Positions 1-5,505 of a DNA stretch of 11,866 bases are shown here, in pieces. The DNA comes from Verrucomicrobiales bacterium (GTDB lineage: Bacteria; Verrucomicrobiota; Verrucomicrobiia; Verrucomicrobiales; DEV007). The notes below the pieces were generated by a model. That model ran no database searches. It had not been told where the DNA came from and was given only the letters and a program-made list of their open reading frames with translations. Every line of letters starts with the position of its first letter. Positions within the stretch are counted from its first letter, which is position 1. Location: the NCBI GenBank assembly GCA_017991025.1, contig JAGNMT010000057.1, forward strand, positions 1 to 11,866, written 5' to 3'. Made by a program: the position numbers and the translations under genes.

Positions 1-233
1 ATCTCCACTTCTGCGAGACCTGCAACAAGCTGCGCCTCACCTGTGAGGGCAAACTGCGCCCCTGCCTCGGGAGCCATCTGGAATTCGACATGCGCGAAGT
101 TCTGCGCAACGAAGCGATGACGGATGATGATGTCGCCCGCTTTTTTCGGCACGTCGTCGAACGAAAGCCCGAGATGCACGAGTTCCGGGAAAACTACCAG
201 CCGGGTCGCCGCATGATTGCGATCGGGGGGTGA
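1..233 (+). CDS. moaA: GTP 3',8-cyclase MoaA, C-terminal fragment
   Basis: Only the last 76 codons are in the window; the gene runs in from the left, with its reading frame starting at base 3. MoaA is a radical-SAM enzyme that, with MoaC, converts GTP to cyclic pyranopterin monophosphate, the first stage of molybdenum cofactor synthesis in the cytoplasm. The fragment shows the C-terminal iron-sulfur cluster motif CX2CX13C (visible residues 4, 7 and 21) inside the family signature FCETCNKLRLTCEG, followed by CLGS. It ends in the sequence IGG, and a terminal Gly-Gly is a conserved functional feature of MoaA. An extra cysteine in RLTCEG lies between the cluster cysteines and is probably not a ligand. 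The moaC gene follows after 9 bases, so the two are very likely one operon. Confidence 0.95.
   Translation, partial: LHFCETCNKLRLTCEGKLRPCLGSHLEFDMREVLRNEAMTDDDVARFFRHVVERKPEMHEFRENYQPGRRMIAIGG
225..233 (+). promoter_or_regulatory. Shine-Dalgarno sequence of moaC
   Basis: GGGGGGTGA resembles the ideal GGAGGTGA and lies 9 bases before the moaC ATG at 243. It overlaps the moaA stop codon (231-233), which suggests coupled translation. It supports the first of the two adjacent ATG codons (243 and 246), although either would work. Confidence 0.6.
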
Positions 234-242
234 GTTATTGCG

Positions 243-713
243 ATGATGGACAAAGGACCAGCACTAACCCATCTACGCCCCGACGGCACGGCCGCCATGG
301 TCGATGTTTCAGATAAGCAAGTCGTACGACGCGAGGCGATAGCGGAAGGATTTATTGAACTGCAAACCGCTACCCTCGCCGCGATCACTGACGGGCAGGT
401 GCCCAAAGGCGATGTCCTCGCCGTCGCCCGGGTCGCCGCGATTCAAGCCGCGAAAAAAACCGCCGATCTCATCCCGCTTTGCCATCAACTGCCGCTTACC
501 AAAGTAGCAGTAGATTTCGAATCGAGAGAAACCGGCATCCGCATCCTCTGTACGGTGCGGACTGACGCCAAAACCGGTGTCGAGATGGAGGCCCTCACCG
601 CCGTCAGCATCGCGGCAATGACGATTTACGACATGTGCAAGGCGATCGACAAAACGATGGTCGTCCGGGAAATCCGCCTCCTGGAAAAAACAAAATCCCC
701 CCTGCCGGGATGA
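243..713 (+). CDS. moaC: Cyclic pyranopterin monophosphate synthase MoaC
   Basis: A 156-residue protein that matches MoaC over nearly its full length. MoaC acts in the cytoplasm as a hexamer and rearranges the MoaA product (3',8-cyclo-GTP) into cyclic pyranopterin monophosphate. Visible motifs in order: LTHL (8-11), MVDVSDK (19-25), KGDVLAVAR (55-63), AAKKTADLIPLCHQL (69-83), KTGVEMEALTAVS (110-122) and YDMCKA (129-134). By alignment from memory with E. coli MoaC, K55, H81, D130 and K133 correspond to the catalytic K51, H77, D128 and K131, so the active site looks intact. The usual tail (GGKSG and a few more residues) is missing: after LLEKT the protein ends KSPLPG. The start follows a good ribosome binding site that overlaps the moaA stop. 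The FAH-family gene converges from the other strand and stops 38 bases downstream. Confidence 0.96.
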   Translation: MMDKGPALTHLRPDGTAAMVDVSDKQVVRREAIAEGFIELQTATLAAITDGQVPKGDVLAVARVAAIQAAKKTADLIPLCHQLPLTKVAVDFESRETGIRILCTVRTDAKTGVEMEALTAVSIAAMTIYDMCKAIDKTMVVREIRLLEKTKSPLPG

Positions 714-751
714 TCGGGACACCGCTCCCACCCATGCCCCATGACTCCTTC

Positions 752-1612
752 CTACCTCGACCAGGCCACTGCTGTCTGAGTCGATGAACCCAGTCCTTCG
801 ATACCAAGCTCGATGACATCGCCGGGCTTCATGAACTGTGGCGGCTTGGCGCCCATGCCGACCCCGGGGGGAGTGCCTGTGGAGACGACATCGCCGGGTT
901 CCAGGGTCATGAACTCGCTGAGGTAACTCACGAGGTGGGCAATGCCGAAGATCAGCTTGTTCGAGTTGCCATTCTGTTTCGTTTCGCCGTTGACGGTCAG
1001 CCACATTTTCAGATTCTCCGGGTCAGGGATCTCATCGCTCGTCGCCACAAAAGGCCCGATCGGGGCAAACGTATCGCAGCTCTTGCCTTTCACCCACTGG
1101 CCACCTCGCTCGAGCTGATAGGCACGCTCGCTGTAGTCATTATGCAGGACATAACCGGCGACATGATTAAGCGCCTCCTCCTTAGTGACATAACTTGCTT
1201 TTTTACCCACCACAAAAGCCAACTCCACTTCCCAGTCAGTCTTCTCGCTGCCACGGGGAATCACGACCGGGTCGTTTGGTCCACACATCGCACTGGTCGC
1301 CTTAAAAAAGACGATGGGTTCCTTCGGGATATCCATGCCCGCCTCTTCGGCATGATCTGAAAAGTTCAGACCGATGCAGATCAGCTTGCCGGGGCGGGCC
1401 ACCGCGGAGCCGAGACGGGTCGCGGGACCGACCTTTGGCGCGGTCGCGGCATTCGCGGCCGCCCAGGCGGTCAGTTTTTCAAGATTCGCCGGATCGGCAA
1501 AAAAGTCGTGATTCCAGTCCATCCCGAAACCCGAAGCATCGATGCGCGAGCCATCTTCGAGTTGCAGACCTGGTTTTTCGTTGCCGGGGGATCCAAAGCG
1601 GAGCAATTTCAT
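752..1612 (-). CDS. Fumarylacetoacetate hydrolase (FAH) family protein
   Basis: A 286-residue cytoplasmic protein of the FAH fold. The family includes C-C hydrolases, decarboxylases and isomerases acting on 2-oxo acids, such as hydroxyheptadienedioate isomerase, acylpyruvate hydrolases and 2,4-diketo-3-deoxy-sugar-acid hydrolases. Motifs: GLNFSDHAEEAG (81-92) with the likely catalytic pair H87 and E90; TDWEVEL (125-131), whose E128 and E130 are metal ligands; GYVLHNDYSERAYQ (153-166) with third ligand D159; GKSCDTFAPIGP (176-187); and near the C-terminus PGDVVSTGTPPGVGMG and KPGDVIELGIEGLG. Length and the KLLRFG-type start resemble the sugar-acid hydrolase or 'ureidoglycolate lyase'-labelled branch, but the substrate cannot be read from the sequence. 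The frame stays open upstream to 1795, but that extension shows no family similarity and overlaps the neighbouring gene, so the ATG at 1612 is chosen. No clear Shine-Dalgarno sequence. Two palindromes lie just upstream. Confidence 0.93.
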   Translation of the reverse strand: MKLLRFGSPGNEKPGLQLEDGSRIDASGFGMDWNHDFFADPANLEKLTAWAAANAATAPKVGPATRLGSAVARPGKLICIGLNFSDHAEEAGMDIPKEPIVFFKATSAMCGPNDPVVIPRGSEKTDWEVELAFVVGKKASYVTKEEALNHVAGYVLHNDYSERAYQLERGGQWVKGKSCDTFAPIGPFVATSDEIPDPENLKMWLTVNGETKQNGNSNKLIFGIAHLVSYLSEFMTLEPGDVVSTGTPPGVGMGAKPPQFMKPGDVIELGIEGLGSSTQTAVAWSR

Positions 1613-1643
1613 AGCCGGGACCGTAACGAGGCACAGGCCGTAC

Positions 1644-1653
1644 GTCAATTGAC
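1644..1653. repeat. Perfect 10-bp palindrome GTCAATTGAC
   Basis: GTCAATTGAC lies 31 bases upstream of the FAH-family start codon. On the minus strand it contains TTGACG, a good -35 hexamer, followed after 17 bases by the weak -10 sequence TACGGT. It could be an operator over that promoter, but no regulator is visible nearby. Confidence 0.4.
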
Positions 1654-1666
1654 TGAAGGACGCCTT

Positions 1667-1679
1667 TGACACTTTGTCA
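1667..1679. repeat. 13-bp inverted repeat TGACA-CTT-TGTCA
   Basis: Perfect 5-bp arms around a 3-base centre, 54 bases upstream of the FAH-family start. It shares TGAC/GTCA half-sites with the palindrome at 1644-1653, and the centres are about 24-25 bases apart. As a paired arrangement this looks like a regulator-binding region; that role is inferred from position only. Confidence 0.35.
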
Positions 1680-1740
1680 TGCGCCTGCCAAACAAAGCCC
1701 TGAAGGCAGGAGAACGGGGCATCCGCATCAGCGGGGCCGA

Positions 1741-2988
1741 TCACCTCAGAGAAAAGGCTTTTGCCGGTTCCTCCCCTCCGGGAATGGTCTTCCATAACTC
1801 GCTTGAAAAATAATCAAGCCGGAAGCGATCAGGGCGTGCTGTGGAGTAGTAGATATGCTCCCGGTCGAACAATTGCTCGGGCTGATAAAAGGCGGAAGCG
1901 GCCTCGACGGACACCAGATCGCTTCGCTCAATCTTCTTCTGCAGGGTCGATTCAAGGATATACTGACGGTCGCCAATCCGCACAACGACCCAGGCATGCT
2001 GCCCGATGTTTCCGTTCCACCCGATCGCGACACGCGCTTCAAATCCGCCACTGATAAGAACGTCGGCGAGCAGAATCGAGGTGTCTTCGCAATCACCAGC
2101 CGCTTCCTCCCAGGTCTCCCGGGAAACTTTCCAGACCTCCCGGGACCTCGCCTGCCCGGCCTGCCCGGCCACACCCGAACGCCGGTCCTGATCAAGTTCG
2201 TATTCGCAATGATCGGCGACCTTTCCCCATAAGGCAATAAGCCTATCCTCCTCAACAGATCGCCCCGTGCCACTCTGCTGAACCGGCAACTTGAAGCCTT
2301 CCAGAAAATCGGTCGCCTTGCGGATCTCTCCGCTGGTTCCCACTGCGAGAACATCGAAAGGAAGCTCACAATGCGGGCAGGACAGAATGAGAGTCCTGGA
2401 GTCCCGGTCCAACTCCAGAGCATGGATCACCCGGCAATGAGGACATCGATTAAAAAAGCGACCGCCTCCATCGTTTGCGGCGTGAAGCGAGAATTCCGGA
2501 ATCCGGCGGGACATCACACCGAGAGCCCCGAGCCTTGCCCCTGCAGGAAAGATCATGGTATTGATTGAGTCAAAATCGGGATTCGCTACTGCGGTCCAGC
2601 CGGCCAGTTTACTGAGGAGATCCTCCCGGGTGGTCGAAGTGATCAAGTTCGCAGCGAGGTACTGAGCACCGGGAAACTTCGTTTGAATCGCATCAAAGAT
2701 GTCATCCAGTTCAATATTCTCGGGACGAGCACGGGTCCTGACAAAATCTTCAAGAAACCCCTGAATAGGTTCATCCACGCGGACCTCACCTACTCCGGCA
2801 GGAACACGCATACTATTAATGCGAACCATGGAATCCGAGCGAAATCCGCGTTGAAAGGCGGCATCCAGCTTGGGAAGCGGACGATAAATGCCAAAAACAT
2901 CAACTCTGCCTGACTCCTGTAAGCCAATAAGCAGAGCCGCACCGACGGCAAGCAACAAGCTGCCGAAGCTGAGCAAGCCTCGTAACAT
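1741..2988 (-). CDS. Membrane-anchored zinc-ribbon/transglutaminase-like protein
   Basis: A 415-residue protein. One N-terminal hydrophobic segment (about 4-23) is followed by charged residues, which predicts a short cytoplasmic start and the rest outside the inner membrane. Residues 30-170 resemble nothing I recognise. Residues 182-207 form a zinc ribbon, with CPHC at 182-185 and CPHC at 204-207. The C-terminal part holds a transglutaminase-like (papain-fold) domain: GDCEDTS with C300, GQHAWVVV with H331, and YILEST with E346 where the triad Asp usually lies. Such domains act as proteases, amidases or cross-linking enzymes; the substrate here is unknown. The linker at about 274-296 has short repeats (GQAGQA; SREVW/SRETW). 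The frame is open upstream to 3084, but the ATG at 2988 directly precedes the membrane segment and has GAGAAAG just before it. A promoter with a perfect TATAAT lies upstream. It is divergent from terC. Confidence 0.8.
   Translation of the reverse strand: MLRGLLSFGSLLLAVGAALLIGLQESGRVDVFGIYRPLPKLDAAFQRGFRSDSMVRINSMRVPAGVGEVRVDEPIQGFLEDFVRTRARPENIELDDIFDAIQTKFPGAQYLAANLITSTTREDLLSKLAGWTAVANPDFDSINTMIFPAGARLGALGVMSRRIPEFSLHAANDGGGRFFNRCPHCRVIHALELDRDSRTLILSCPHCELPFDVLAVGTSGEIRKATDFLEGFKLPVQQSGTGRSVEEDRLIALWGKVADHCEYELDQDRRSGVAGQAGQARSREVWKVSRETWEEAAGDCEDTSILLADVLISGGFEARVAIGWNGNIGQHAWVVVRIGDRQYILESTLQKKIERSDLVSVEAASAFYQPEQLFDREHIYYSTARPDRFRLDYFSSELWKTIPGGEEPAKAFSLR
2150..2167. repeat. Tandem 9-bp repeat GCCTGCCCG x2
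   Basis: Two perfect head-to-tail copies of GCCTGCCCG inside the transglutaminase-like gene, encoding the GQAGQA stretch of its linker. Close by, the palindrome TCCCGGGA occurs at 2117-2124 and again at 2138-2145, 21 bases apart, matching the repeated SRE-x-W peptide. This looks like local slippage or duplication in an unstructured linker. Confidence 0.6.
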
Positions 2989-3051
2989 TCTTTCTCGGAA
3001 ATTAGTGTGTGTTTCGGGTGCGTTACCACGCCCGGCGGTTTCGTTATGGTA

Positions 3052-3080
3052 ATTATAACACAACCTCAACCATTTGCCAC
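3052..3080 (-). promoter_or_regulatory. Predicted promoter of the transglutaminase-like gene
   Basis: On the minus strand a perfect -10 box TATAAT (3052-3057) is preceded after 17 bases by GTGGCA (3075-3080; four of six match TTGACA). It would start transcription near 3045, leaving a leader of about 57 bases before the ATG at 2988. The surrounding region is the most AT-rich in the window, as expected for a divergent promoter region. Confidence 0.45.
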
Positions 3081-3137
3081 CCATTTATTCAAACTAATCT
3101 ATCAGAAAACCTATCTTTTAAAAACTTCTTAACCAAA

Positions 3138-3166
3138 TTGCAAAAGAAAGTTTCAGAAATGAGAAT
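3138..3166 (+). promoter_or_regulatory. Possible promoter of the terC-family gene
   Basis: TTGCAA (3138-3143), a 17-base spacer, then GAGAAT (3161-3166); each hexamer matches four of six consensus bases. The -10 hexamer is part of the perfect palindrome GAGAATTCTC (3161-3170), which could be an operator. The leader would be about 83 bases and does not show the manganese riboswitch signature. Weak prediction. Confidence 0.3.
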
Positions 3167-3255
3167 TCTCGGAGTGTGGAGGACCCACGGAAAAAGAATC
3201 GTCCGCCTCGATTCCTCATTGCGAGCGACAACCTGGGCGCTATTCTCTGCATCGC

Positions 3256-4032
3256 ATGACGGATTTTACTCCCTTTATCGCCTCCACTACTTTTGACTTC
3301 TCGTGGATCAACAGCCCTGAAGCCTGGATCGCCCTGCTGACGCTCACCGTCATGGAGATCGTGCTGGGAATCGACAACATCGTCTTTATCTCCATCCTCG
3401 TGGACAAACTGCCCGAAGCGCAACGGGCAAAGGCCCGCTTTCTCGGCCTCGCCTTCGCGATGGTGACCCGGATACTGCTGCTCCTCTGCATCACCTGGGT
3501 CATGCAATTGAAGGAGCCACTCTTTACGATCACTGCGCATGCCATTTCGGGTAAGGATCTCATCCTTATTCTGGGAGGCCTCTTCCTCCTCTGGAAAAGC
3601 ACGACGGAACTCCACCAAAAGGTCGAAGGGCATGCCGAGGCCGAACATGATGCCGGGAGAGCCAAAGCGGCGCTCGGGGCCATCCTCGTACAGATCGCGG
3701 TGCTCGACATCGTCTTTTCGCTCGACTCCGTCATCACCGCCGTCGGCATGGTCGATCACATCACGATCATGATCGTCGCCGTGATGATTGCGGTCGGCTT
3801 CATGATGGTTTTTGCCGGATCGGTGAGCAGCTTCATCAGCCGCCATCCCACCGTGAAGGTCCTCGCGCTTTCCTTCCTCCTTCTCATCGGCACGACCCTG
3901 GTTGCCGAAGGGTTCCATGTCCACTTCCAGAAGGGGTTTGTCTACTTCGCGATGGCGTTCTCCGTCTTCACGGAAATGCTGAACATTCGAATGAAGACGA
4001 AGGCAGAGAAGAAACGCCTCGAGCAGGCTTGA
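3256..4032 (+). CDS. TerC-family integral membrane protein, YgdQ-like
   Basis: A 258-residue inner-membrane protein with about seven hydrophobic segments (roughly 22-48, 62-84, 100-114, 139-164, 168-188, 200-217 and 225-243). It is strikingly similar, from memory, to E. coli YgdQ: LTLTVMEIVLGIDNIVF near the start, DLILILGGLFLLWK in the third segment, FSLDSVITAVG in the fourth, RHPTVKVLALSFL, and FVYFAMAFSVFTE near the end. The TerC hallmark acidic residues are visible as E34, D40, N41 and D157 within membrane segments. TerC proteins of Bacillus and Alx of E. coli are linked to manganese export; YgdQ itself is poorly characterised, so manganese or another metal is an inference. The loop between segments three and four (about 117-135) carries H120, H126 and H131 among acidic residues and might bind metal. 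No Shine-Dalgarno sequence is visible. The GlpQ-like gene converges 59 bases downstream. Confidence 0.92.
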   Translation: MTDFTPFIASTTFDFSWINSPEAWIALLTLTVMEIVLGIDNIVFISILVDKLPEAQRAKARFLGLAFAMVTRILLLLCITWVMQLKEPLFTITAHAISGKDLILILGGLFLLWKSTTELHQKVEGHAEAEHDAGRAKAALGAILVQIAVLDIVFSLDSVITAVGMVDHITIMIVAVMIAVGFMMVFAGSVSSFISRHPTVKVLALSFLLLIGTTLVAEGFHVHFQKGFVYFAMAFSVFTEMLNIRMKTKAEKKRLEQA

Positions 4033-4091
4033 GATGACCTTCGGGACAGTGGCAGAATCGAAAGGCTCCCGTCTCTCCACTCTACCTTCCC

Positions 4092-5078
4092 CTACCGAGA
4101 TCGTCCGGGAAAATCAGTGAAGAGCCCGTCCACTTTCGCGTCGTCGAAGAGCACCCGCAGAAGTTCGCCATAGCTCGTCGCCCATTTCGGCAGTTCATCG
4201 GCTCTCGCCGAATAAGGATGGACGATGAGACCGGCATCATGAGCATGATGAACGAGCGCAGTGATCGCGATGTCTGACGGACTCGTCCCGGTCACAATTT
4301 CACTGATCGGTGGCCCGATGCCATCGACGTACATTGCCAGTTCACGCAGGCCTTCAGGAGAACGCTGCGCGACCGCAGCCGGTTTTTGCCCGCCTCCCAT
4401 CAGCATGATGAGCCGCCCCTTGTAACCCAGTTCCTCCCGGATTCGTTTGATCTCGGGAAACTCAAAACACTGGAGATAACATTTGTCGCTCTTTTCTGCA
4501 TAGCCAAAACGCTTCAGCAGCGGCAGGACCACCGCACTGAGATCTCTGCCCTCGGCATGATGCCAGGCAGGCTGCTTGATCTCGGGATAAATCCCTGCCT
4601 CGCGCCCGGTCGAGGCGTTCAGTCCGGCAATGAGTTGCAGGGCCTCCTCCAGTGTCGCGATCCGGAAAACAGGACCACCTCCCGCATAGCGTCCAGGATA
4701 GACCCTCTCGCCGGTCGCCGGCTTAAACCGCTCTTTCATCTGAAGCGTCTTTAACTCGGCGAGAGTGAAATCGATCGCGTAAAACTGCTCGTCTTTGCGC
4801 GCGCGACCGGGAAAACGAGTCTTCACGTCCGACACATCGTCGAGATGAATGTCATGCAAGACCATAGGCACGTCGTCTTTTGAAAGCACCACATCCTGCT
4901 CGATAAAATCGGCCCCGAGGCCATGAGCCATCACCGTCGCCTCGAGCGTGTGCTCTGGTAGATAGCCGCTTGCCCCGCGATGAGCGATGAAGACTGGCCG
5001 AAAATTCTTTTTTTCCTGGGCAACCATCGTGAGCGCAAAAACGCAAAACAGCAGGGTGACTCCGATTCCCTTCGCCAT
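4092..5078 (-). CDS. glpQ: Glycerophosphodiester phosphodiesterase, GlpQ-type, exported
   Basis: A 328-residue enzyme that hydrolyses deacylated phospholipids (glycerophosphodiesters) to glycerol-3-phosphate and an alcohol. Residues 1-20 form a signal peptide, probably cut near VAQ-EKK, so it should act in the periplasm or outside. The catalytic core is complete: HRGASGYLPEHT (33-44) with H33 and R34, E60 and D62 as calcium ligands in EQDVVLSKDD, H75 in VLHD, and E166 and K168 in YPEIKQP. The C-terminal LFTDFP is typical. PGRYAGGGPVFRIATLEEAL and DKCYLQCFEFPEIKRIR match E. coli GlpQ (358 residues) segment for segment; this copy is slightly shorter. The start has GGAAG (plus-strand 5086-5090) 7 bases upstream, inside the end of the preceding gene. 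That gene stops only 3 bases before this ATG, so the two are probably cotranslated. Confidence 0.94.
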   Translation of the reverse strand: MAKGIGVTLLFCVFALTMVAQEKKNFRPVFIAHRGASGYLPEHTLEATVMAHGLGADFIEQDVVLSKDDVPMVLHDIHLDDVSDVKTRFPGRARKDEQFYAIDFTLAELKTLQMKERFKPATGERVYPGRYAGGGPVFRIATLEEALQLIAGLNASTGREAGIYPEIKQPAWHHAEGRDLSAVVLPLLKRFGYAEKSDKCYLQCFEFPEIKRIREELGYKGRLIMLMGGGQKPAAVAQRSPEGLRELAMYVDGIGPPISEIVTGTSPSDIAITALVHHAHDAGLIVHPYSARADELPKWATSYGELLRVLFDDAKVDGLFTDFPGRSR

Positions 5079-5081
5079 GGA

Positions 5082-5447
5082 CTAACTTCCGGTATTCCAG
5101 CCCTTCGCTTCCTCACCGAAGCCTACAAGTTCCACCTCCTCCATCTCATCGAGATCCTCCTGCAGCGGAGCAAAGCGTTCCGCGCGAAAACCCAGTTCCT
5201 GCTTGATGCTTGAATGAGGATCGTCGGGATTATTGAGCTCAACAAGGAGGAGGAGAATATCAAAGTCGGCCCCGCTGATCGTCAACTTGGCGTCGTCAGT
5301 CAGCGAAAACTGCGGATTGGACCGCCCCGCGCCCATCGCGCGAACCGTGTAGACCTGATTGCGCTTCGGGAGGGACGTGTAAAGATCAAATACCCAGGGA
5401 TCGAACTGATCGTCGATACACACCACTCGCTGGCCGTTTTGAAACAT
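5082..5447 (-). CDS. Small hypothetical protein with SH3-like GQ-VVCIDD motif
   Basis: A 121-residue acidic protein without signal peptide or membrane segment, so probably cytoplasmic. It begins MFQNGQRVVCIDDQF, continues LPKRNQVYTVRAMG (27-40), and has GFRAERFAPL (86-95) near the end. This spacing recalls small uncharacterised proteins, several in phages, with the pattern GQxVVCxDDxF, KGxxYTVR and GFRAxRFRPL, thought to form an SH3-like beta barrel. I know of no established function. The C-terminal third is rich in Glu and Asp. The frame is open to an ATG at 5525, which overlaps the end of the sulfatase gene, but the family pattern starts at the ATG at 5447. It lies between a sulfatase and the GlpQ-like gene on the same strand and ends 3 bases before the latter. 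A possible promoter of its own lies in the 58-base gap before it. Confidence 0.7.
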   Translation of the reverse strand: MFQNGQRVVCIDDQFDPWVFDLYTSLPKRNQVYTVRAMGAGRSNPQFSLTDDAKLTISGADFDILLLLVELNNPDDPHSSIKQELGFRAERFAPLQEDLDEMEEVELVGFGEEAKGWNTGS

Positions 5448-5471
5448 GTCTTTGGTTGTTAGAAACGCGGG

Positions 5472-5499
5472 ACTATACCCTCTTTGATCAACGATCCAA
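5472..5499 (-). promoter_or_regulatory. Possible internal promoter before the small SH3-like gene
   Basis: On the minus strand TATAGT (5472-5477; five of six match TATAAT) is preceded after 16 bases by TTGGAT (5494-5499; only the first three bases match). Transcription would start about 18 bases before the ATG at 5447. It might let the small gene and the GlpQ-like gene be transcribed apart from the sulfatases. Confidence 0.28.
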
Positions 5500-5505
5500 C
5501 CCTCT

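Noticed and set aside
680..751. Frameshift at the end of moaC
   Set aside because: Neither alternative frame gives the GGKSG tail, so a single indel in the A or C run does not explain the short end.
309..1004. 231-codon minus-strand frame across moaC and the FAH-family 3' end
   Set aside because: It overlaps two well-identified genes and has an Arg/Gly-rich composition typical of a shadow frame.
1684..1710. Hairpin CCTGCC/GGCAGG as terminator after the transglutaminase-like gene
   Set aside because: Six-bp stem with a 15-base loop and no T-run after it on the minus strand; too weak for a terminator.
1613..1795. N-terminal extension of the FAH-family protein
   Set aside because: The extra 61 residues show no family similarity and would overlap the transglutaminase-like gene; family members start near the MKLLRF position.
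3173..3255. yybP-ykoY manganese riboswitch before the TerC-family gene
   Set aside because: The conserved riboswitch core was looked for by eye and not found in the leader.
3118..4080. Long open frame on the minus strand opposite the TerC-family gene
   Set aside because: It is antisense to a well-supported membrane protein; the translation is a His/Asp/Glu/Arg-rich sequence without family motifs, as expected from the complement of a GC-rich gene.
4033..4091. Terminator between the converging TerC-family and GlpQ-like genes
   Set aside because: Only 5-bp arms (AGTGG/CCACT, CGGGA/TCCCG) with long loops and no T-run.
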